In this document: piece by piece, positions 1 through 8,549 of the stretch | Layout of the letters: each line of letters begins with the position of its first letter | How positions within the stretch are numbered: position 1 is the first letter of the stretch | Source of the DNA: Mesorhizobium sp. | GTDB taxonomy: Bacteria; Pseudomonadota; Alphaproteobacteria; Rhizobiales; Rhizobiaceae | Reading direction: 5' to 3' | Assembly: GCF_004963255.1 (NCBI RefSeq) | Contig: NZ_SUGA01000001.1 | Location: 248,001 to 312,000, forward strand | Length of the DNA stretch: 64,000 bases | Notes under the pieces: generated by a model | Told to the model about the DNA's origin: nothing | Database searches by the model: none | Seen by the model: the letters and a program-made list of their open reading frames with translations, nothing else | Made by a program: the position numbers and the translations under genes

Positions 1-194
1 CCCTTGGTGGCGGCGCGCATCAATTCCGGTTCCGCAGCCTTGAAGGCTTCCACCGCAGCGGCCTTGTCGCCGGCGGCCAGCGCCTCTTCGACCTTGCGGA
101 CATAGGTGCGGACGCGCGAGCGGCGGTTCTTGTTGACCGCAGCGCGGCGGGCGATCTTGCGCGTAGCCTTTTTGGCCGAGGAAGTATTGGCCAT
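1..194 (-). CDS. rpsT: 30S ribosomal protein S20 (3' part cut off by window edge)
   Basis: The minus strand from the ATG at 192-194 reads [20 protein letters not shown] and continues with a basic N-terminus typical of S20, then a helical stretch ([20 protein letters not shown]) up to the window edge. S20 binds 16S rRNA during assembly of the small subunit. About 64 of the usual roughly 88 codons are visible; the stop lies outside the window. In many alphaproteobacteria rpsT sits near dnaA and mutM, which agrees with the mutM gene 1.1 kb away. The 290 bases upstream, up to the enoyl-CoA hydratase stop, hold its promoter region and a dispersed repeat. Identification is by sequence recognition. 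Confidence 0.93.
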   Translation of the reverse strand, partial: MANTSSAKKATRKIARRAAVNKNRRSRVRTYVRKVEEALAAGDKAAAVEAFKAAEPELMRAATK

Positions 195-380
195 GATGCC
201 TCTCTTCTGATCTGGTGAACGCCAGCGATGTCGCAGGGCGCAAAAAACAAACGGGCAGCCACGGGCCGCCTCGGTTGGTGCGGCTTATAGTTCAGCTTTT
301 CCGCCTCGTCAACGCCGCTTCGCGGTCTTTTTGGGCCTCGACGTCATGTCCCGCAAAATCGCGGCCGCCTGGGCGAAGCG

Positions 381-483
381 CCTAAAGCGCGTCGCGATCT
401 TTCAGATTCGCTCCATGCGCTTTAGGTTTTGATTTTACGCATGTCTTTATCCCGAAACCGGTTCCCACTTTCGGGAGACATGC
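381..483. repeat. Dispersed double palindrome (family B, copy 1)
   Basis: There are two nested inverted repeats. The first has perfect 10-bp arms CCTAAAGCGC (381-390) and GCGCTTTAGG (417-426). The second has arms GCATGTCT (439-446) and AGACATGC (476-483), with inner arms CCCGAAA and TTTCGGG. It ends one base before the stop codon of the enoyl-CoA hydratase gene, so it would form a 3' hairpin on that transcript. Related elements occur at 47955-47999 and 53014-53075. Such elements are frequent in rhizobial intergenic DNA. Confidence 0.75.
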
Positions 484-484
484 T

Positions 485-1258
485 TTAGCGGTTGGTGAAG
501 TTCGGCTTCCGCTTCTCGACGAAGGCGGCCATGCCTTCTTTCTGGTCGTCGAGCGCAAACAGCGAATGGAAAAGACGGCGCTCGAAGCGCAGCCCCTCGG
601 CCAACGTCGTCTCGTAAGCGCGGTTGACGGCCTCCTTTGTCATCATCACCGACGGCAGTGAGAACTCGGCGATCTTCGCCGCCGCCTTCAGCGTTTCGTC
701 GAGCAGCTCGGCGACCGGGACCACCCGCGACACCAGCCCGCTCCTCTCGGCCTCGGCCGCGTCCATCATCCGCCCGGTCAGGCACATGTCCATCGCCTTG
801 GACTTGCCGACGAATCGGGTCAGCCGCTGCGAGCCGCCCATGCCCGGCATGACGCCGAGCGTGATCTCGGGCTGGCCGAATTTGGCGTTGTCGCCGGCGA
901 TGATGAAGTCGCACATCATGGCCAGTTCACAGCCGCCGCCGAGCGCATAGCCAGCGACCGCCGCGACGATGGGTTTGCGCGTGCGCGTGAATTCCTCCCA
1001 GCCGACGAAGAAATCCTGCGTGTAGGCGTCGGCGAACGACATCGCCTGCATTTCCTTGATGTCGGCGCCGGCGGCGAACGCCTTTTCCGAGCCCGTAAGC
1101 ACCATCGCGCCGATCGCGGGATCGGCATCGAACGCGCTCGCCGCCGCGACCACCTCCGCAAGCACCTGCGAATTCAGCGCATTGAGCGCCTTGGGCCGGT
1201 TCAGCGTGATCAACCCGACCTTGCCGCGTGTTTCCACGAGAATGGTTTCATAGGTCAT
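485..1258 (-). CDS. Enoyl-CoA hydratase (crotonase family)
   Basis: The 257-residue length is typical of short-chain enoyl-CoA hydratases, which hydrate trans-2-enoyl-CoA in beta-oxidation. The N-terminus [20 protein letters not shown] and the oxyanion-hole segment AAGADIKEM are present. Both catalytic glutamates of the family can be seen, in [11 protein letters not shown] and in [16 protein letters not shown], so the enzyme should be an active hydratase, unlike the crotonase at 51.2-52.0 kb. It is the last gene of a minus-strand run deoB-mutM-ech, 45 bases after mutM. A repeat hairpin touches its stop codon and may act as a 3' boundary. The physiological substrate cannot be read from sequence. 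Confidence 0.9.
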   Translation of the reverse strand: MTYETILVETRGKVGLITLNRPKALNALNSQVLAEVVAAASAFDADPAIGAMVLTGSEKAFAAGADIKEMQAMSFADAYTQDFFVGWEEFTRTRKPIVAAVAGYALGGGCELAMMCDFIIAGDNAKFGQPEITLGVMPGMGGSQRLTRFVGKSKAMDMCLTGRMMDAAEAERSGLVSRVVPVAELLDETLKAAAKIAEFSLPSVMMTKEAVNRAYETTLAEGLRFERRLFHSLFALDDQKEGMAAFVEKRKPNFTNR

Positions 1259-1303
1259 GGTTCGCTTCCTCCGCGGGGTGGGATGATCGACACCGTTCCT
1301 AGC

Positions 1304-2194
1304 TTACCGCTGACAGGTCCGGCAATAGAAGGTCGAGCGGCCGCTCTGCACGATGCGTTCGACATGGCCGCGGCAGTCCGGCTTCTGGCACGGCTCCCCC
1401 TCGCGATCGTAGACCGCGAAGGAATGCTGGAAATAGCCGAGCGATCCGTCGGCCTGGACATAGTCGCGCAGCGACGAGCCGCCGGCGGCGATCGCATCGG
1501 CGATGACCGAGCGGATCGCCTCGGCGAGGCGTTCGCTTTGTCCCTTCGCCTTCTTGGCCGACCCGGCGATGGTGCCGGCTTCGCGCAGCGGCGAGAGCCC
1601 GGCGCGCCACAGTGCTTCCGAGACATATATATTGCCGAGCCCGGCGATCAGGCGCTGGTCGAGCAGCGCCGCCTTGAGCGGCGATCTGCGATCCTTCAGC
1701 AGCGAGGCGAGCAGGGGGCCGTCGAGCGCGTTACCGGTTGGCTCGATGCCGAGTCCCGCCAGCATCGGATGCGTGTCCGGCGCGCCTTCGGCAAACAGCA
1801 TGAAGCCGAAGCGGCGCGGGTCGTTGAAGATGATGCTGGACCGCACGCCCTTGGGCGAGGTGACGTCGAACACGACATGGTCGTGCGCGGCGATCTTCGA
1901 GCGCTCGTGATGGAAGGGGCCGGGAACCTCGCTGCTTCCGGCGGTTTCGACCCGGAACGACCCCGACATGCCGAGGTGGCAGATCAGCACCGGACCATCT
2001 TCGATATGCATCGTCAGATATTTGGCGCGCCGGCCAAGCGCCGTCACGGTCTTGCCGGTAAGCCGCTCCGAAAAGCGTTCGGGAAAAGGAAAGCGAAGGT
2101 CGGGCCTGCGCGCTTCGACCTTGACCAGCCGCGCCCCTTCCAGGACCGGCTGCAGTCCGCGCCGGACAGTTTCGACTTCTGGCAGTTCAGGCAT
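1304..2194 (-). CDS. mutM: Formamidopyrimidine-DNA glycosylase (Fpg)
   Basis: The 296-residue protein starts [16 protein letters not shown], with the catalytic proline and glutamate at positions 2 and 3. It ends in a zinc finger with paired cysteines (CQKPDC and CRTC, followed by QR). This bifunctional glycosylase/AP lyase removes 8-oxoguanine and ring-opened purines from DNA. The interior segments [18 protein letters not shown] and [16 protein letters not shown] are family signatures. The start codon overlaps the 3' end of deoB by 8 bases, so the two are probably cotranscribed and translationally coupled. Length and motifs fit the family fully. Confidence 0.97.
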   Translation of the reverse strand: MPELPEVETVRRGLQPVLEGARLVKVEARRPDLRFPFPERFSERLTGKTVTALGRRAKYLTMHIEDGPVLICHLGMSGSFRVETAGSSEVPGPFHHERSKIAAHDHVVFDVTSPKGVRSSIIFNDPRRFGFMLFAEGAPDTHPMLAGLGIEPTGNALDGPLLASLLKDRRSPLKAALLDQRLIAGLGNIYVSEALWRAGLSPLREAGTIAGSAKKAKGQSERLAEAIRSVIADAIAAGGSSLRDYVQADGSLGYFQHSFAVYDREGEPCQKPDCRGHVERIVQSGRSTFYCRTCQR

Positions 2195-3434
2195 GGCCGC
2201 CTATCGTTGCGAGGAATGATGTTCCATGGCGTCCGCCTGCCAGGCCAAGGTGATCCGCAACGGTTTCGCCGATATCGGCGAAGGTTGGCCTGAGCCCGAT
2301 GTCGCCGCCCTTCAGCCCCTGCCCGATGCCGATCACCGGGACGCGTTCGCGCGTATGGTCGGTGCCGCGCCAGGTCGGGTCGTTGCCGTGATCGGCGGTG
2401 AGGATGAGAAGGTCGCCCGGCCTGATGCGCGACAGCGCTTCCGGCAGCCGGCGGTCGAAGGCCTCGAGCGCGGCGGCATAGCCGGCGACATCGCGCCGGT
2501 GGCCGAACTCGGTGTCAAAGTCGACGAAATTGGCGAAGACCAGGTCGCCTTCGCCGGCATCGTCCATGGCGCCGAGCGCCTTGTCGAACATCGCCATGTT
2601 ACCGCCTGCCTTGCGCACCTGCGAGATGCCGCGATGAGCGAAGATGTCGCCGATCTTGCCGACCGCGATGACCTTGCTGCCGCGCTCCGTCAGCCGGTCA
2701 AGCAGGGTCGGCTCAGGCGGCGGCACCGCATAGTCGCGGCGGTTGTGGGTGCGCTGGAACGTGGCGGGCGTCTCTCCCACGAAAGGCCGCGCGATCACGC
2801 GGCCGATCTTCAAGCGATCGACGAGCCGGCGCACCGTCAGGCAAAGCTCATAAAGCCGCTCCAGGCCGAAATGCGTTTCATGCGCGGCGATCTGCAGCAC
2901 GGAGTCCACAGAGGTGTAACAGATCGGTCTGCCGGTGCGGATATGCTCTTCGCCGAGCCGCTCGATGATCTCGGTTCCCGGCGCATGGCAATTGCCGAGG
3001 ATACCGGGCACCTTGCCTTCGCGGATGATCGCCTCGGTCAGCTCGGCCGGGAAGGCAGGCACCGTGTCGGGAAAATAGCCCCAGTCGAAGCGCACGGGCA
3101 GTCCTGCGATCTCCCAATGGCCAGACGGCGTGTCCTTGCCGCTCGACACCTCCTGGGCGGCGCCGTGGAAGGCCGAGGCGATCAGCGGCGTGTCGGGGTC
3201 GAGCTGCAGTCCGGTTGCCGTCCGTGCCGCCAGGCCAAGCCCGAGCGACATCATGTTGGGCACTGCGAGCTGTCCTTTGCGTAGACCTTCCCGGTCGACG
3301 CGGCCTTCGGCGCAGGCCTTGAAGATATGTCCGAACGTGTCGGCGCCGGCATCGCCATAGCGTTCGGCGTCGGCCGCGCCGCCGATGCCGAAAGAATCGA
3401 GAACGAACAGGAACGCGCGCGCCATGGGTGTCAT
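2187..3434 (-). CDS. deoB: Phosphopentomutase
   Basis: The enzyme interconverts (deoxy)ribose 1-phosphate and 5-phosphate in nucleoside salvage and belongs to the alkaline phosphatase superfamily. The N-terminal metal-binding segment [20 protein letters not shown] and the C-terminal metal site [20 protein letters not shown], followed by REHVP-type residues, are clear. I chose the ATG at 3432-3434 (415 residues) because an AGGA lies about nine bases upstream; an ATG three codons later is also possible. The frame stays open further upstream, but that part has no family similarity. The gene heads the deoB-mutM-ech run. Confidence 0.95.
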   Translation of the reverse strand: MTPMARAFLFVLDSFGIGGAADAERYGDAGADTFGHIFKACAEGRVDREGLRKGQLAVPNMMSLGLGLAARTATGLQLDPDTPLIASAFHGAAQEVSSGKDTPSGHWEIAGLPVRFDWGYFPDTVPAFPAELTEAIIREGKVPGILGNCHAPGTEIIERLGEEHIRTGRPICYTSVDSVLQIAAHETHFGLERLYELCLTVRRLVDRLKIGRVIARPFVGETPATFQRTHNRRDYAVPPPEPTLLDRLTERGSKVIAVGKIGDIFAHRGISQVRKAGGNMAMFDKALGAMDDAGEGDLVFANFVDFDTEFGHRRDVAGYAAALEAFDRRLPEALSRIRPGDLLILTADHGNDPTWRGTDHTRERVPVIGIGQGLKGGDIGLRPTFADIGETVADHLGLAGGRHGTSFLATIGGHA

Positions 3435-3557
3435 TGTTGTCAGTCCTGGTCGCCAGACATAAGGTTCCCCGGCGGCGTTGGCAAATCGGAAACCAAACCG
3501 CAACCGCTTCGCGCCATAGTTGCGACGAGGCACGGATATGGCGGGAGCAAAGCAAGC

Positions 3558-4496
3558 ATGGCGAGGCGCGGCAAGACCGCGGCAAGGCAGGCCGTGAAAC
3601 TATGCGCCGCCGCTCTCGTGGCGTCCGGCGCCGCCGCATGGCCGGCACACGCCGACTGGCGTGACGACATCGGAACCTTCCGTATCGGCATCGTTGCCGA
3701 GCCGGGCGGCGGCAACACCGTCCCTGGGCTTGCGCGTCTGACGGAAGCCTATGCCAACGCGCTCGGCATGAAGGTCGAGTTCGTCGTTGCGCGTGACTAT
3801 GCGGCGCTGATCGAGGCGCAGGCGAGCGGGCGCGTGCAATACGCGGTCTATTCGGCGCTTGCCTATGCCACGGCCTCGGAGCGCTGCGGCTGTGTCGAGC
3901 CACTGGTGGCGCCGGTCGACGCCGACGGCGCTGTCGGCATCCGCTCCGTCCTGGTGACGCGCGACGGCAGGCTTCAGGATCTTGCCGCCATGGCTTCGCA
4001 TCGGATCGCGATTGCGCCGGTCGATAATATCGGCGGCGCGCTGCTGCCGCTGGCGGCCCTATCCGCCGCAGGTGTCAGGATTGCGCAGGATTCGCCGTTC
4101 CTGGCACGCGCCATCTCGGCCACGGCGGCCGAGACGATGTTGAGCGGCGGCGACGCGGATGGCCTGTTCGGCTGGGAGCCGGCGGATGCCGGCGGCCAAT
4201 CCACCCATTCCGGCGGCACGGTCGAGCGGCTGGAGGCTGCCGGCATCCCTGGGGCGTCGCTCAGGGTGTTATGGACCTCCGACCTGTTGCGCTACGGTCC
4301 GCATGCAATCCGCAGCGATCTCGATCCAGAGGCGAAACGCCGGCTGACCGTCTTCCTGACCAATCTCAAATCACAGACGCCTGATGTGTACGACGTCCTG
4401 GAGAGGGCGCATACCGGCGGCTTTTCGCCGGTCTCGCAGAAGGATTATGCGATGGCCGAGGCGATCGTGCGGCGGGAAACGGCAGGACAGGAGTAG
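3558..4496 (+). CDS. PhnD-like phosphate/phosphonate-type periplasmic binding protein
   Basis: The 312-residue protein has an N-terminal signal peptide ([19 protein letters not shown]) followed by a PhnD-type fold: [11 protein letters not shown], a conserved [12 protein letters not shown] segment, and the late [19 protein letters not shown] pattern. PhnD-like proteins bind phosphonates or other small anions for ABC uptake or signalling. No permease or ATPase gene is adjacent, so it may be an orphan binding protein serving a distant transporter or a sensor. It converges on the TadE-like genes, with only four bases between stop codons. The ligand is not predictable here. Confidence 0.8.
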   Translation: MARRGKTAARQAVKLCAAALVASGAAAWPAHADWRDDIGTFRIGIVAEPGGGNTVPGLARLTEAYANALGMKVEFVVARDYAALIEAQASGRVQYAVYSALAYATASERCGCVEPLVAPVDADGAVGIRSVLVTRDGRLQDLAAMASHRIAIAPVDNIGGALLPLAALSAAGVRIAQDSPFLARAISATAAETMLSGGDADGLFGWEPADAGGQSTHSGGTVERLEAAGIPGASLRVLWTSDLLRYGPHAIRSDLDPEAKRRLTVFLTNLKSQTPDVYDVLERAHTGGFSPVSQKDYAMAEAIVRRETAGQE

Positions 4497-4500
4497 CCTG

Positions 4501-5124
4501 TCAGCAGTCGCTGCAGGGGATGGTCGGACTCCGGCGAGGCCGCAGGTAGTAGGTCTCGCTCATCGATATGTTGTTGAAGGCCGAGGTCAGCCCGAGCGTC
4601 TGCGAACTGCTGGCGGACCAGGTGATGATCGGTTTATAGCCGAGGTCGCTTTCCACCCGCACCAGGAAGGTGTTGCGGATGTTCAGCGACGAGGGAACCG
4701 TGGTGATGGAGCCCTTTGCCGCGTCGGCGCTGTAGGTGGTGCCAACAAGCTTGCGCGACCACGCAACCTGCACCTTCGGCGACGCCTCGTCGGTGATCTG
4801 TATGCCGGTGATGATGATCGTCGGCAATGAGCGGTTGTAAGGCTGCAGCGTCGATGTGCCGATCTGCATCATCGCGTCGAGGTTCGCCTTCACGACCGCC
4901 GGCTGCTGTGTGACGAGATCCGCCACCATACTGCCGATGCGGCTGACTTTCTTGCTGGTCTCGATGGCCTGCGAAGCCTCCATCGTGATGAAATACATGA
5001 TCAGCAGCACCGGCACGATGAACGCGAACTCGATCGCCGCGACACCGCGACGGTCGCGGCAAAACCGCTTCACCTTCGCCGAAACCCACCGCAGTGCCCC
5101 CGCACTATGCATATTCGCCTCCAC
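4501..5124 (-). CDS. TadE/TadG-family pilus pseudopilin
   Basis: The 207-residue protein has the TadE-like N-terminus: a basic stretch RFCRDRRGVAAIEFAFIVPV followed by one hydrophobic helix (LLIMYFITMEA). The glutamate in AIEFAF matches the Glu+5-type residue of type IV pilin-like processing sites. The rest is a predicted extracytoplasmic domain with little low complexity and a C-terminal CSDC. TadE-like proteins are minor pseudopilins needed for Flp pilus assembly. It lies 27 bases after a second TadE-like gene on the same strand. The start may instead be the second methionine, four residues in. Confidence 0.85.
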   Translation of the reverse strand: MEANMHSAGALRWVSAKVKRFCRDRRGVAAIEFAFIVPVLLIMYFITMEASQAIETSKKVSRIGSMVADLVTQQPAVVKANLDAMMQIGTSTLQPYNRSLPTIIITGIQITDEASPKVQVAWSRKLVGTTYSADAAKGSITTVPSSLNIRNTFLVRVESDLGYKPIITWSASSSQTLGLTSAFNNISMSETYYLRPRRSPTIPCSDC

Positions 5125-5151
5125 GTCGACGGTCTTGGCCGTCGAGCAGTC

Positions 5152-5745
5152 TCAATTGTCGTCGAATGGTTCGTTCTGCCAGGTCACCGATGCGAAATGC
5201 AGCGTGTTGCCATCCTTCAGATTGGCCATCGATTTGGCGAGGAAATCGGTCATCACCGGCCATTTGTAGAACACCCGCAACATGTTGATGGACTCCGCCA
5301 ACCCCGGTGAGACCGCGAAGCTCATCGAATTGGTGCCTTGCGTCAGCACGATGTCTCCATTGACGATCTTGAAGCCCGCCGTGGCTGCGTCGGCGAAGCT
5401 CGGATATTCACGGAGGTCCACCAGCAATCCCGGGCAGTCCTTGGCCACCATGATCTCCAGCTTGCTGCAGATCAGCTGCTTGATGGAGGCTTCGGTGACG
5501 TTCGACCTCTGCAACTGCCCAGTCCGCAACTGGCGGGCGACATCGTCGGTGACGTTGGCCATCACCTCCTGGCCGGCAAAGGAGATGCAGCTCTCGAGGA
5601 TAGCGAAGACGAGAAGCGCGAACGGGACGGCAAGCATCGCAAATTCCATTGCCGTGCTGCCGCGTCTGTCGCTGAAGAAGCCGGGGCGGGGTTTGCCGCG
5701 CGCCGTGCTGTCCATGCCGTTGCCGGATGTGGCATCCCTGCTCAT
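5152..5745 (-). CDS. tadE: TadE-family pilus pseudopilin
   Basis: The 197-residue protein starting at the ATG 5743-5745 has an AGGA about six bases upstream; a longer frame to 5799 exists. The prepilin-like segment FFSDRRGSTAMEFAMLAVPF is followed by the hydrophobic helix ALLVFAILESCISFAG, which is the TadE signature. The C-terminal part contains two cysteines about 18 residues apart (LICSK, DCPG) that could form a disulfide. It is the first of two TadE genes reading leftward. A perfect CtrA-type box lies about 100 bases before the start. Role inferred: minor pseudopilin of the adjacent Tad machine. Confidence 0.85.
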   Translation of the reverse strand: MSRDATSGNGMDSTARGKPRPGFFSDRRGSTAMEFAMLAVPFALLVFAILESCISFAGQEVMANVTDDVARQLRTGQLQRSNVTEASIKQLICSKLEIMVAKDCPGLLVDLREYPSFADAATAGFKIVNGDIVLTQGTNSMSFAVSPGLAESINMLRVFYKWPVMTDFLAKSMANLKDGNTLHFASVTWQNEPFDDN

Positions 5746-5841
5746 TTGCGTTCCTGCCGATCCCCTTGCGGTACCGGCGGCAAGGTAGCGAAAACCCATT
5801 GAGGTCCGGTTTGGATGATCGTTAAATTCGCCGGGCAGGCT

Positions 5842-5856
5842 TTAAGCTGTCCTTAA
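5842..5856. promoter_or_regulatory. CtrA-type box inside an inverted repeat
   Basis: TTAA (5842-5845), seven bases, then TTAA (5853-5856, followed by C) is an exact match to the full CtrA consensus TTAA-N7-TTAA. It sits between arms GCAGGC (5835-5840) and GCCTGC (5858-5863), which could act as a 3' hairpin for the gene ending at 5883. It lies about 97 bases upstream of tadE, read on the minus strand. CtrA controls pilus genes in Caulobacter; control here is inference. Confidence 0.5.
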
Positions 5857-5882
5857 CGCCTGCTCTGACGCTCTCTTCGGGC

Positions 5883-6305
5883 TTAGTGCGCAGCGCTCAT
5901 TTCGGTCTCGGAAGCCTTCTCGGCGTCGGTCTTGTAGGCGCTCTCGCAATAGGGCGTGCAGGACATGGTCTGGACTTCGGCACGCCTGTAGATGCGCACC
6001 GAGGAAGCGGCCTGCCGCACGACGGTCACCTGCTCATCGATGATCGGGCTGCCGTCCGAGTCGAGCACGACCAGGTTGGTAACGCCAAAACCTTTGCCGG
6101 TAAGAACGATGGTCGAGGCGTCCTGCACCGAGGCATCGGCGATGGCGGGGTTGCCGATGACGACGGTGTCGGCTGCCCGGGACAATTTGACGATCTTTGC
6201 CTGGTTCATGGTAACTTCGACCCCCGCTCCGGCCCTGGCCGGCATTACCATGGCTGCAGCCGCCAGCAGCGCGGCGACTGGAAACACCGATCTCGACAAC
6301 ATCAT
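5883..6305 (-). CDS. Secretin N-domain (pilus assembly) small exported protein
   Basis: The 140-residue protein has a signal peptide (RSVFPVAALLAAAAMVMPARA) followed by one T2SS/T3SS pilus N-domain: VTMNQAKIVKLSRAADTVVI, then NPAIADASV and a GKGFGVTNLVVLDSDG segment. The same domain forms the N-terminal part of CpaC in this window (KLGLNKSVVIDLPNDAYDIL, VANPAVADAV, GKAVGETNIFV). It is therefore a stand-alone paralogue without the secretin barrel, and probably periplasmic. The C-terminus has a CTPYC motif that may form a disulfide. I chose the ATG at 6303-6305 because GGGAG lies seven bases upstream. Its exact role in the pilus is unknown. Confidence 0.8.
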   Translation of the reverse strand: MMLSRSVFPVAALLAAAAMVMPARAGAGVEVTMNQAKIVKLSRAADTVVIGNPAIADASVQDASTIVLTGKGFGVTNLVVLDSDGSPIIDEQVTVVRQAASSVRIYRRAEVQTMSCTPYCESAYKTDAEKASETEMSAAH

Positions 6306-6661
6306 TGAACAGCTCCCGGCAGGCGGATTCTTCAACGGAACATGAACGAGATTGGTGAAGCAACGGTTAAACCGGACCTCGCCGCGATTAAGGACCCTGC
6401 CTCGCCCGTCCAGGCACCGACGGCGCTTCCTGTTTTAGTAACATTGCACAAGCGCCGGTTTGCGCCGCTTTGCTCGATCGTCGAGCCGGCTGACAATGTT
6501 TAGGCCGCGGTTAACCAAGCAGTGCGTTCACCCCCGGAAAGGAATCGGTAAGGCTGTTTATTAAGCCGATCGAAACGGCTTCTCCCTAGATTTGCAGCAT
6601 CCGATCAACCGCAAAGAGAAGTTGACGGAAGTGCTGTAACACGTGGAGTAGGAGCTCTCGC
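6306..6661. other. Divergent intergenic region before flp
   Basis: These 356 bases hold no gene. I see several TTAA half-sites (6367, 6388, 6511, 6560), none spaced as a full CtrA box, and a short perfect hairpin GCTCGA-TCG-TCGAGC (6472-6486). A TTGACG at 6622-6627 is a possible -35 element, with no convincing -10. A strong ribosome-binding site AGGAG (6650-6654) precedes flp. The region should contain the flp promoter and the promoter of the leftward secretin-domain gene. Confidence 0.5.
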
Positions 6662-6841
6662 ATGTCTAATCTCATTGCACGTTTCGTGAAGGACGAATCC
6701 GGCGCGACCGCCATCGAATACGGTCTGATCGCCGCCCTCATCGCGCTGGCCATCATGATCGGCGCCAGCTCGCTCGGTGGCGCCCTGAACGCCCAGTTCG
6801 ATAAGATTGCCAAGGCCGTCAACACGGGCACGGCTCCGTGA
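6662..6841 (+). CDS. flp: Flp-type type IVb major pilin
   Basis: This 59-codon gene reads MSNLIARFVKDESGATAIEY and then a hydrophobic helix (GLIAALIALAIMIGASSLGG) and a short polar tail ending NTGTAP. The G-ATAIEYGL segment is the classic Flp prepilin processing site: cleavage after the glycine, glutamate at +5 and tyrosine at +6. The product is the structural subunit of the adhesive Tad pilus, processed by CpaA. AGGAG sits seven bases before the ATG. A strong terminator follows 25 bases after the stop, so abundant monocistronic pilin mRNA is likely. It is the only Flp pilin gene in this locus. Confidence 0.97.
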   Translation: MSNLIARFVKDESGATAIEYGLIAALIALAIMIGASSLGGALNAQFDKIAKAVNTGTAP

Positions 6842-6866
6842 TAGACGAAAACATCCTTGTCTAAGA

Positions 6867-6896
6867 AAGAAGGGTCGCCTTTTGGCGGCCCTTCTT
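6867..6896 (+). terminator. Intrinsic-type hairpin after flp
   Basis: A 13-bp stem (6867-6879 with 6884-6896, one mismatch) closes a TTTT loop 25 bases after the flp stop. The 3' arm ends in CTTCTT but lacks a long T tract. It probably ends or stabilises the flp transcript. Confidence 0.7.
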
Positions 6897-7019
6897 CATG
6901 ATGCGGGCGACGCGCGAAATCCGTGTCGTCACCGAGCGCTTTGGAAGTTCCCGTCTCACTAATCGTTAATCGGATATGCCTAGGGTGTAGGCAGAGGGTT
7001 TTCCACAGGCGCCGCGTCG

Positions 7020-7538
7020 ATGCTTGAAGCCGTGATTTTCGTCATCTTCCCATTCTGCATGCTGTTCGCTGCGATCTCGGACACGCTGTCGATGACGATC
7101 GCCAACCGCGTTCCCGTGCTGTTGGTGGCCACATTCGCGCTTGTCGCGCCGCTCACCGGGATGGACTGGGCGACCTATGGCTGGCACTTCGCCGCCGGCG
7201 CTCTCGTGCTTGCCACGACATTCGGCCTCTTTGCGCTCGGCGGCATGGGCGGCGGCGACGCCAAGCTTCTGGCCGCGACCGCTCTATGGATGGGCCTCAA
7301 CATCAACTTGATCGGCTATCTGGTGACGTCGGCTTTCATCGGGGGCCTGCTGGCCATCGCAATCCTGGCTTACCGGAAATCGCCGCTGGCCGCGTATACC
7401 GGCCACAGCCGATTCCTGCGCTACTTCGCCGACGAGAAAGTCGGCATTCCCTATGGCATCGCACTTGGCGCCGGTGGATTGATCACGTTCCCGGATTCGC
7501 CGCTGATGGTCTGGGCGCTGCAGAGGCTCACGGCATAG
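7020..7538 (+). CDS. cpaA: Prepilin peptidase CpaA/TadV (A24 family)
   Basis: The 172-residue polytopic membrane protein has about five or six hydrophobic segments. The two catalytic aspartates of A24 aspartyl proteases are visible: D21 in AAISDTLSMTIANR and D80 in the GxGD motif GGMGGGDAKLLAA. It cleaves the Flp prepilin and probably the TadE pseudopilins. It lacks the methyltransferase domain of type IVa peptidases, as is normal for Tad systems. It follows flp after the terminator, with its own leader of about 120 bases, and is itself followed by a terminator. Confidence 0.95.
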   Translation: MLEAVIFVIFPFCMLFAAISDTLSMTIANRVPVLLVATFALVAPLTGMDWATYGWHFAAGALVLATTFGLFALGGMGGGDAKLLAATALWMGLNINLIGYLVTSAFIGGLLAIAILAYRKSPLAAYTGHSRFLRYFADEKVGIPYGIALGAGGLITFPDSPLMVWALQRLTA

Positions 7539-7566
7539 GTTTTGGTGACATCGATGTCGGCGACCG

Positions 7567-7590
7567 AAGGCGGCCTGGCCGCCTTTTTTT
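7567..7590 (+). terminator. Rho-independent terminator after cpaA
   Basis: The stem AAGGCGGC (7567-7574), loop CTG, and GCCGCCTT (7578-7585) runs into a T tract to 7590. It separates flp-cpaA from the cpaB operon. The AT-rich 7600-7670 stretch after it is the likely cpaB promoter region. Confidence 0.88.
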
Positions 7591-7736
7591 GTTAACGGCG
7601 GGCCGTTCGATCTAATTTGAGTAAACCTTAAATTAATCACGATCGTAAGCATTGCATTAACCTTGTTTTGACGATTGCGGCTGCAAAGTCCGGCCAGGCG
7701 TGGGTGGTTTGCCACGAGGCGAAGGGTTTCGGACGA

Positions 7737-8549
7737 ATGCCAGCATCCCGATTGATTATTCTGGGCGTGGCTGCGGTCGCGGCGGGTGGCGCGGGCTATG
7801 TCGCCAAGAACATGGTGGTGGCGCCGCCGGCGCAGGTCGTTGTCAATGCGCCCGCGCAGCCGGCGGTCGCATTGCAGGACGTGCTGGTGCTTTCCGGTGA
7901 CGTGCCGATGGGCAGCCAGCTCGGCAACAACATCAGCTGGGAACAATGGCCGGCCGACGGCGTCAATGCCAATTTCATCACACGCGCCGCCGAACCTGAC
8001 GCGGTCGAAAAGCTCAAGGGCTCGGTAGCGCGCGTCGCCATGTATACGGGCGAGCCGCTGCGCCGCTCCAAGCTGGTCGGCGAGGGGCAGAGCTTCATGT
8101 CGTCGATCCTGCCTTCAGGGATGCGCGCTGTCGCCACCGCGATATCGGCCGACACTTCCGCCGGCGGCTTCATCCTGCCCAACGACTTCGTCGACGTCAT
8201 CATGACCCGCCGCGCCGACACCGGCAACGGCGGCAGCGGCTTCAACACCGAGACCATCCTCAAGAACATCCGGGTGCTGGCCATCGACCAGACCATCCAG
8301 GAAGATGAGGAAGGCAAGAAGACCAGGGTTGGCCAGACCGCGACACTGGAGCTGACGCCGCAACAGGCCGAGATCATCACCGTCGCGCAGCAGATGGCGG
8401 ACCGCCTGACGCTCGCGCTGCGTCCGATCACCGACATCCACGAAAAGAATGCGGACGAAGCCGATTATCTGGTCAACGGCAATGGCCGGCGCGGAACGGT
8501 ACGTCTGATCAAATCGGGCGAGGTTTCCGAGGTTGGAGCAAGGAAATGA
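7737..8549 (+). CDS. cpaB: Pilus assembly protein CpaB/RcpC
   Basis: With the ATG at 7737 the protein has 270 residues and starts with a signal anchor (RLIILGVAAVAAGGAGYVA). An SAF-type domain follows (VLVLSGDVPMGSQLGNNISW) and then the RcpC/CpaB core (GMRAVATAISADTSAGGFIL, PNDFVDVIMTR). CpaB is a periplasmic partner of the CpaC secretin, proposed to bind peptidoglycan or gate the channel. The frame is open from 7668, but the signal segment argues for the later start. Its stop codon overlaps the cpaC start (ATGA), so the two are translationally coupled. It heads the cpaBCDEF-tadBC run. Confidence 0.93.
   Translation: MPASRLIILGVAAVAAGGAGYVAKNMVVAPPAQVVVNAPAQPAVALQDVLVLSGDVPMGSQLGNNISWEQWPADGVNANFITRAAEPDAVEKLKGSVARVAMYTGEPLRRSKLVGEGQSFMSSILPSGMRAVATAISADTSAGGFILPNDFVDVIMTRRADTGNGGSGFNTETILKNIRVLAIDQTIQEDEEGKKTRVGQTATLELTPQQAEIITVAQQMADRLTLALRPITDIHEKNADEADYLVNGNGRRGTVRLIKSGEVSEVGARK

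Noticed and set aside
20..262. 80-codon frame antisense region at the left edge
   Set aside because: It overlaps rpsT out of frame, and the rpsT reading is clear from the protein sequence.
6306..6661. Full CtrA box before flp
   Set aside because: Several TTAA half-sites exist, but none are seven bases apart.
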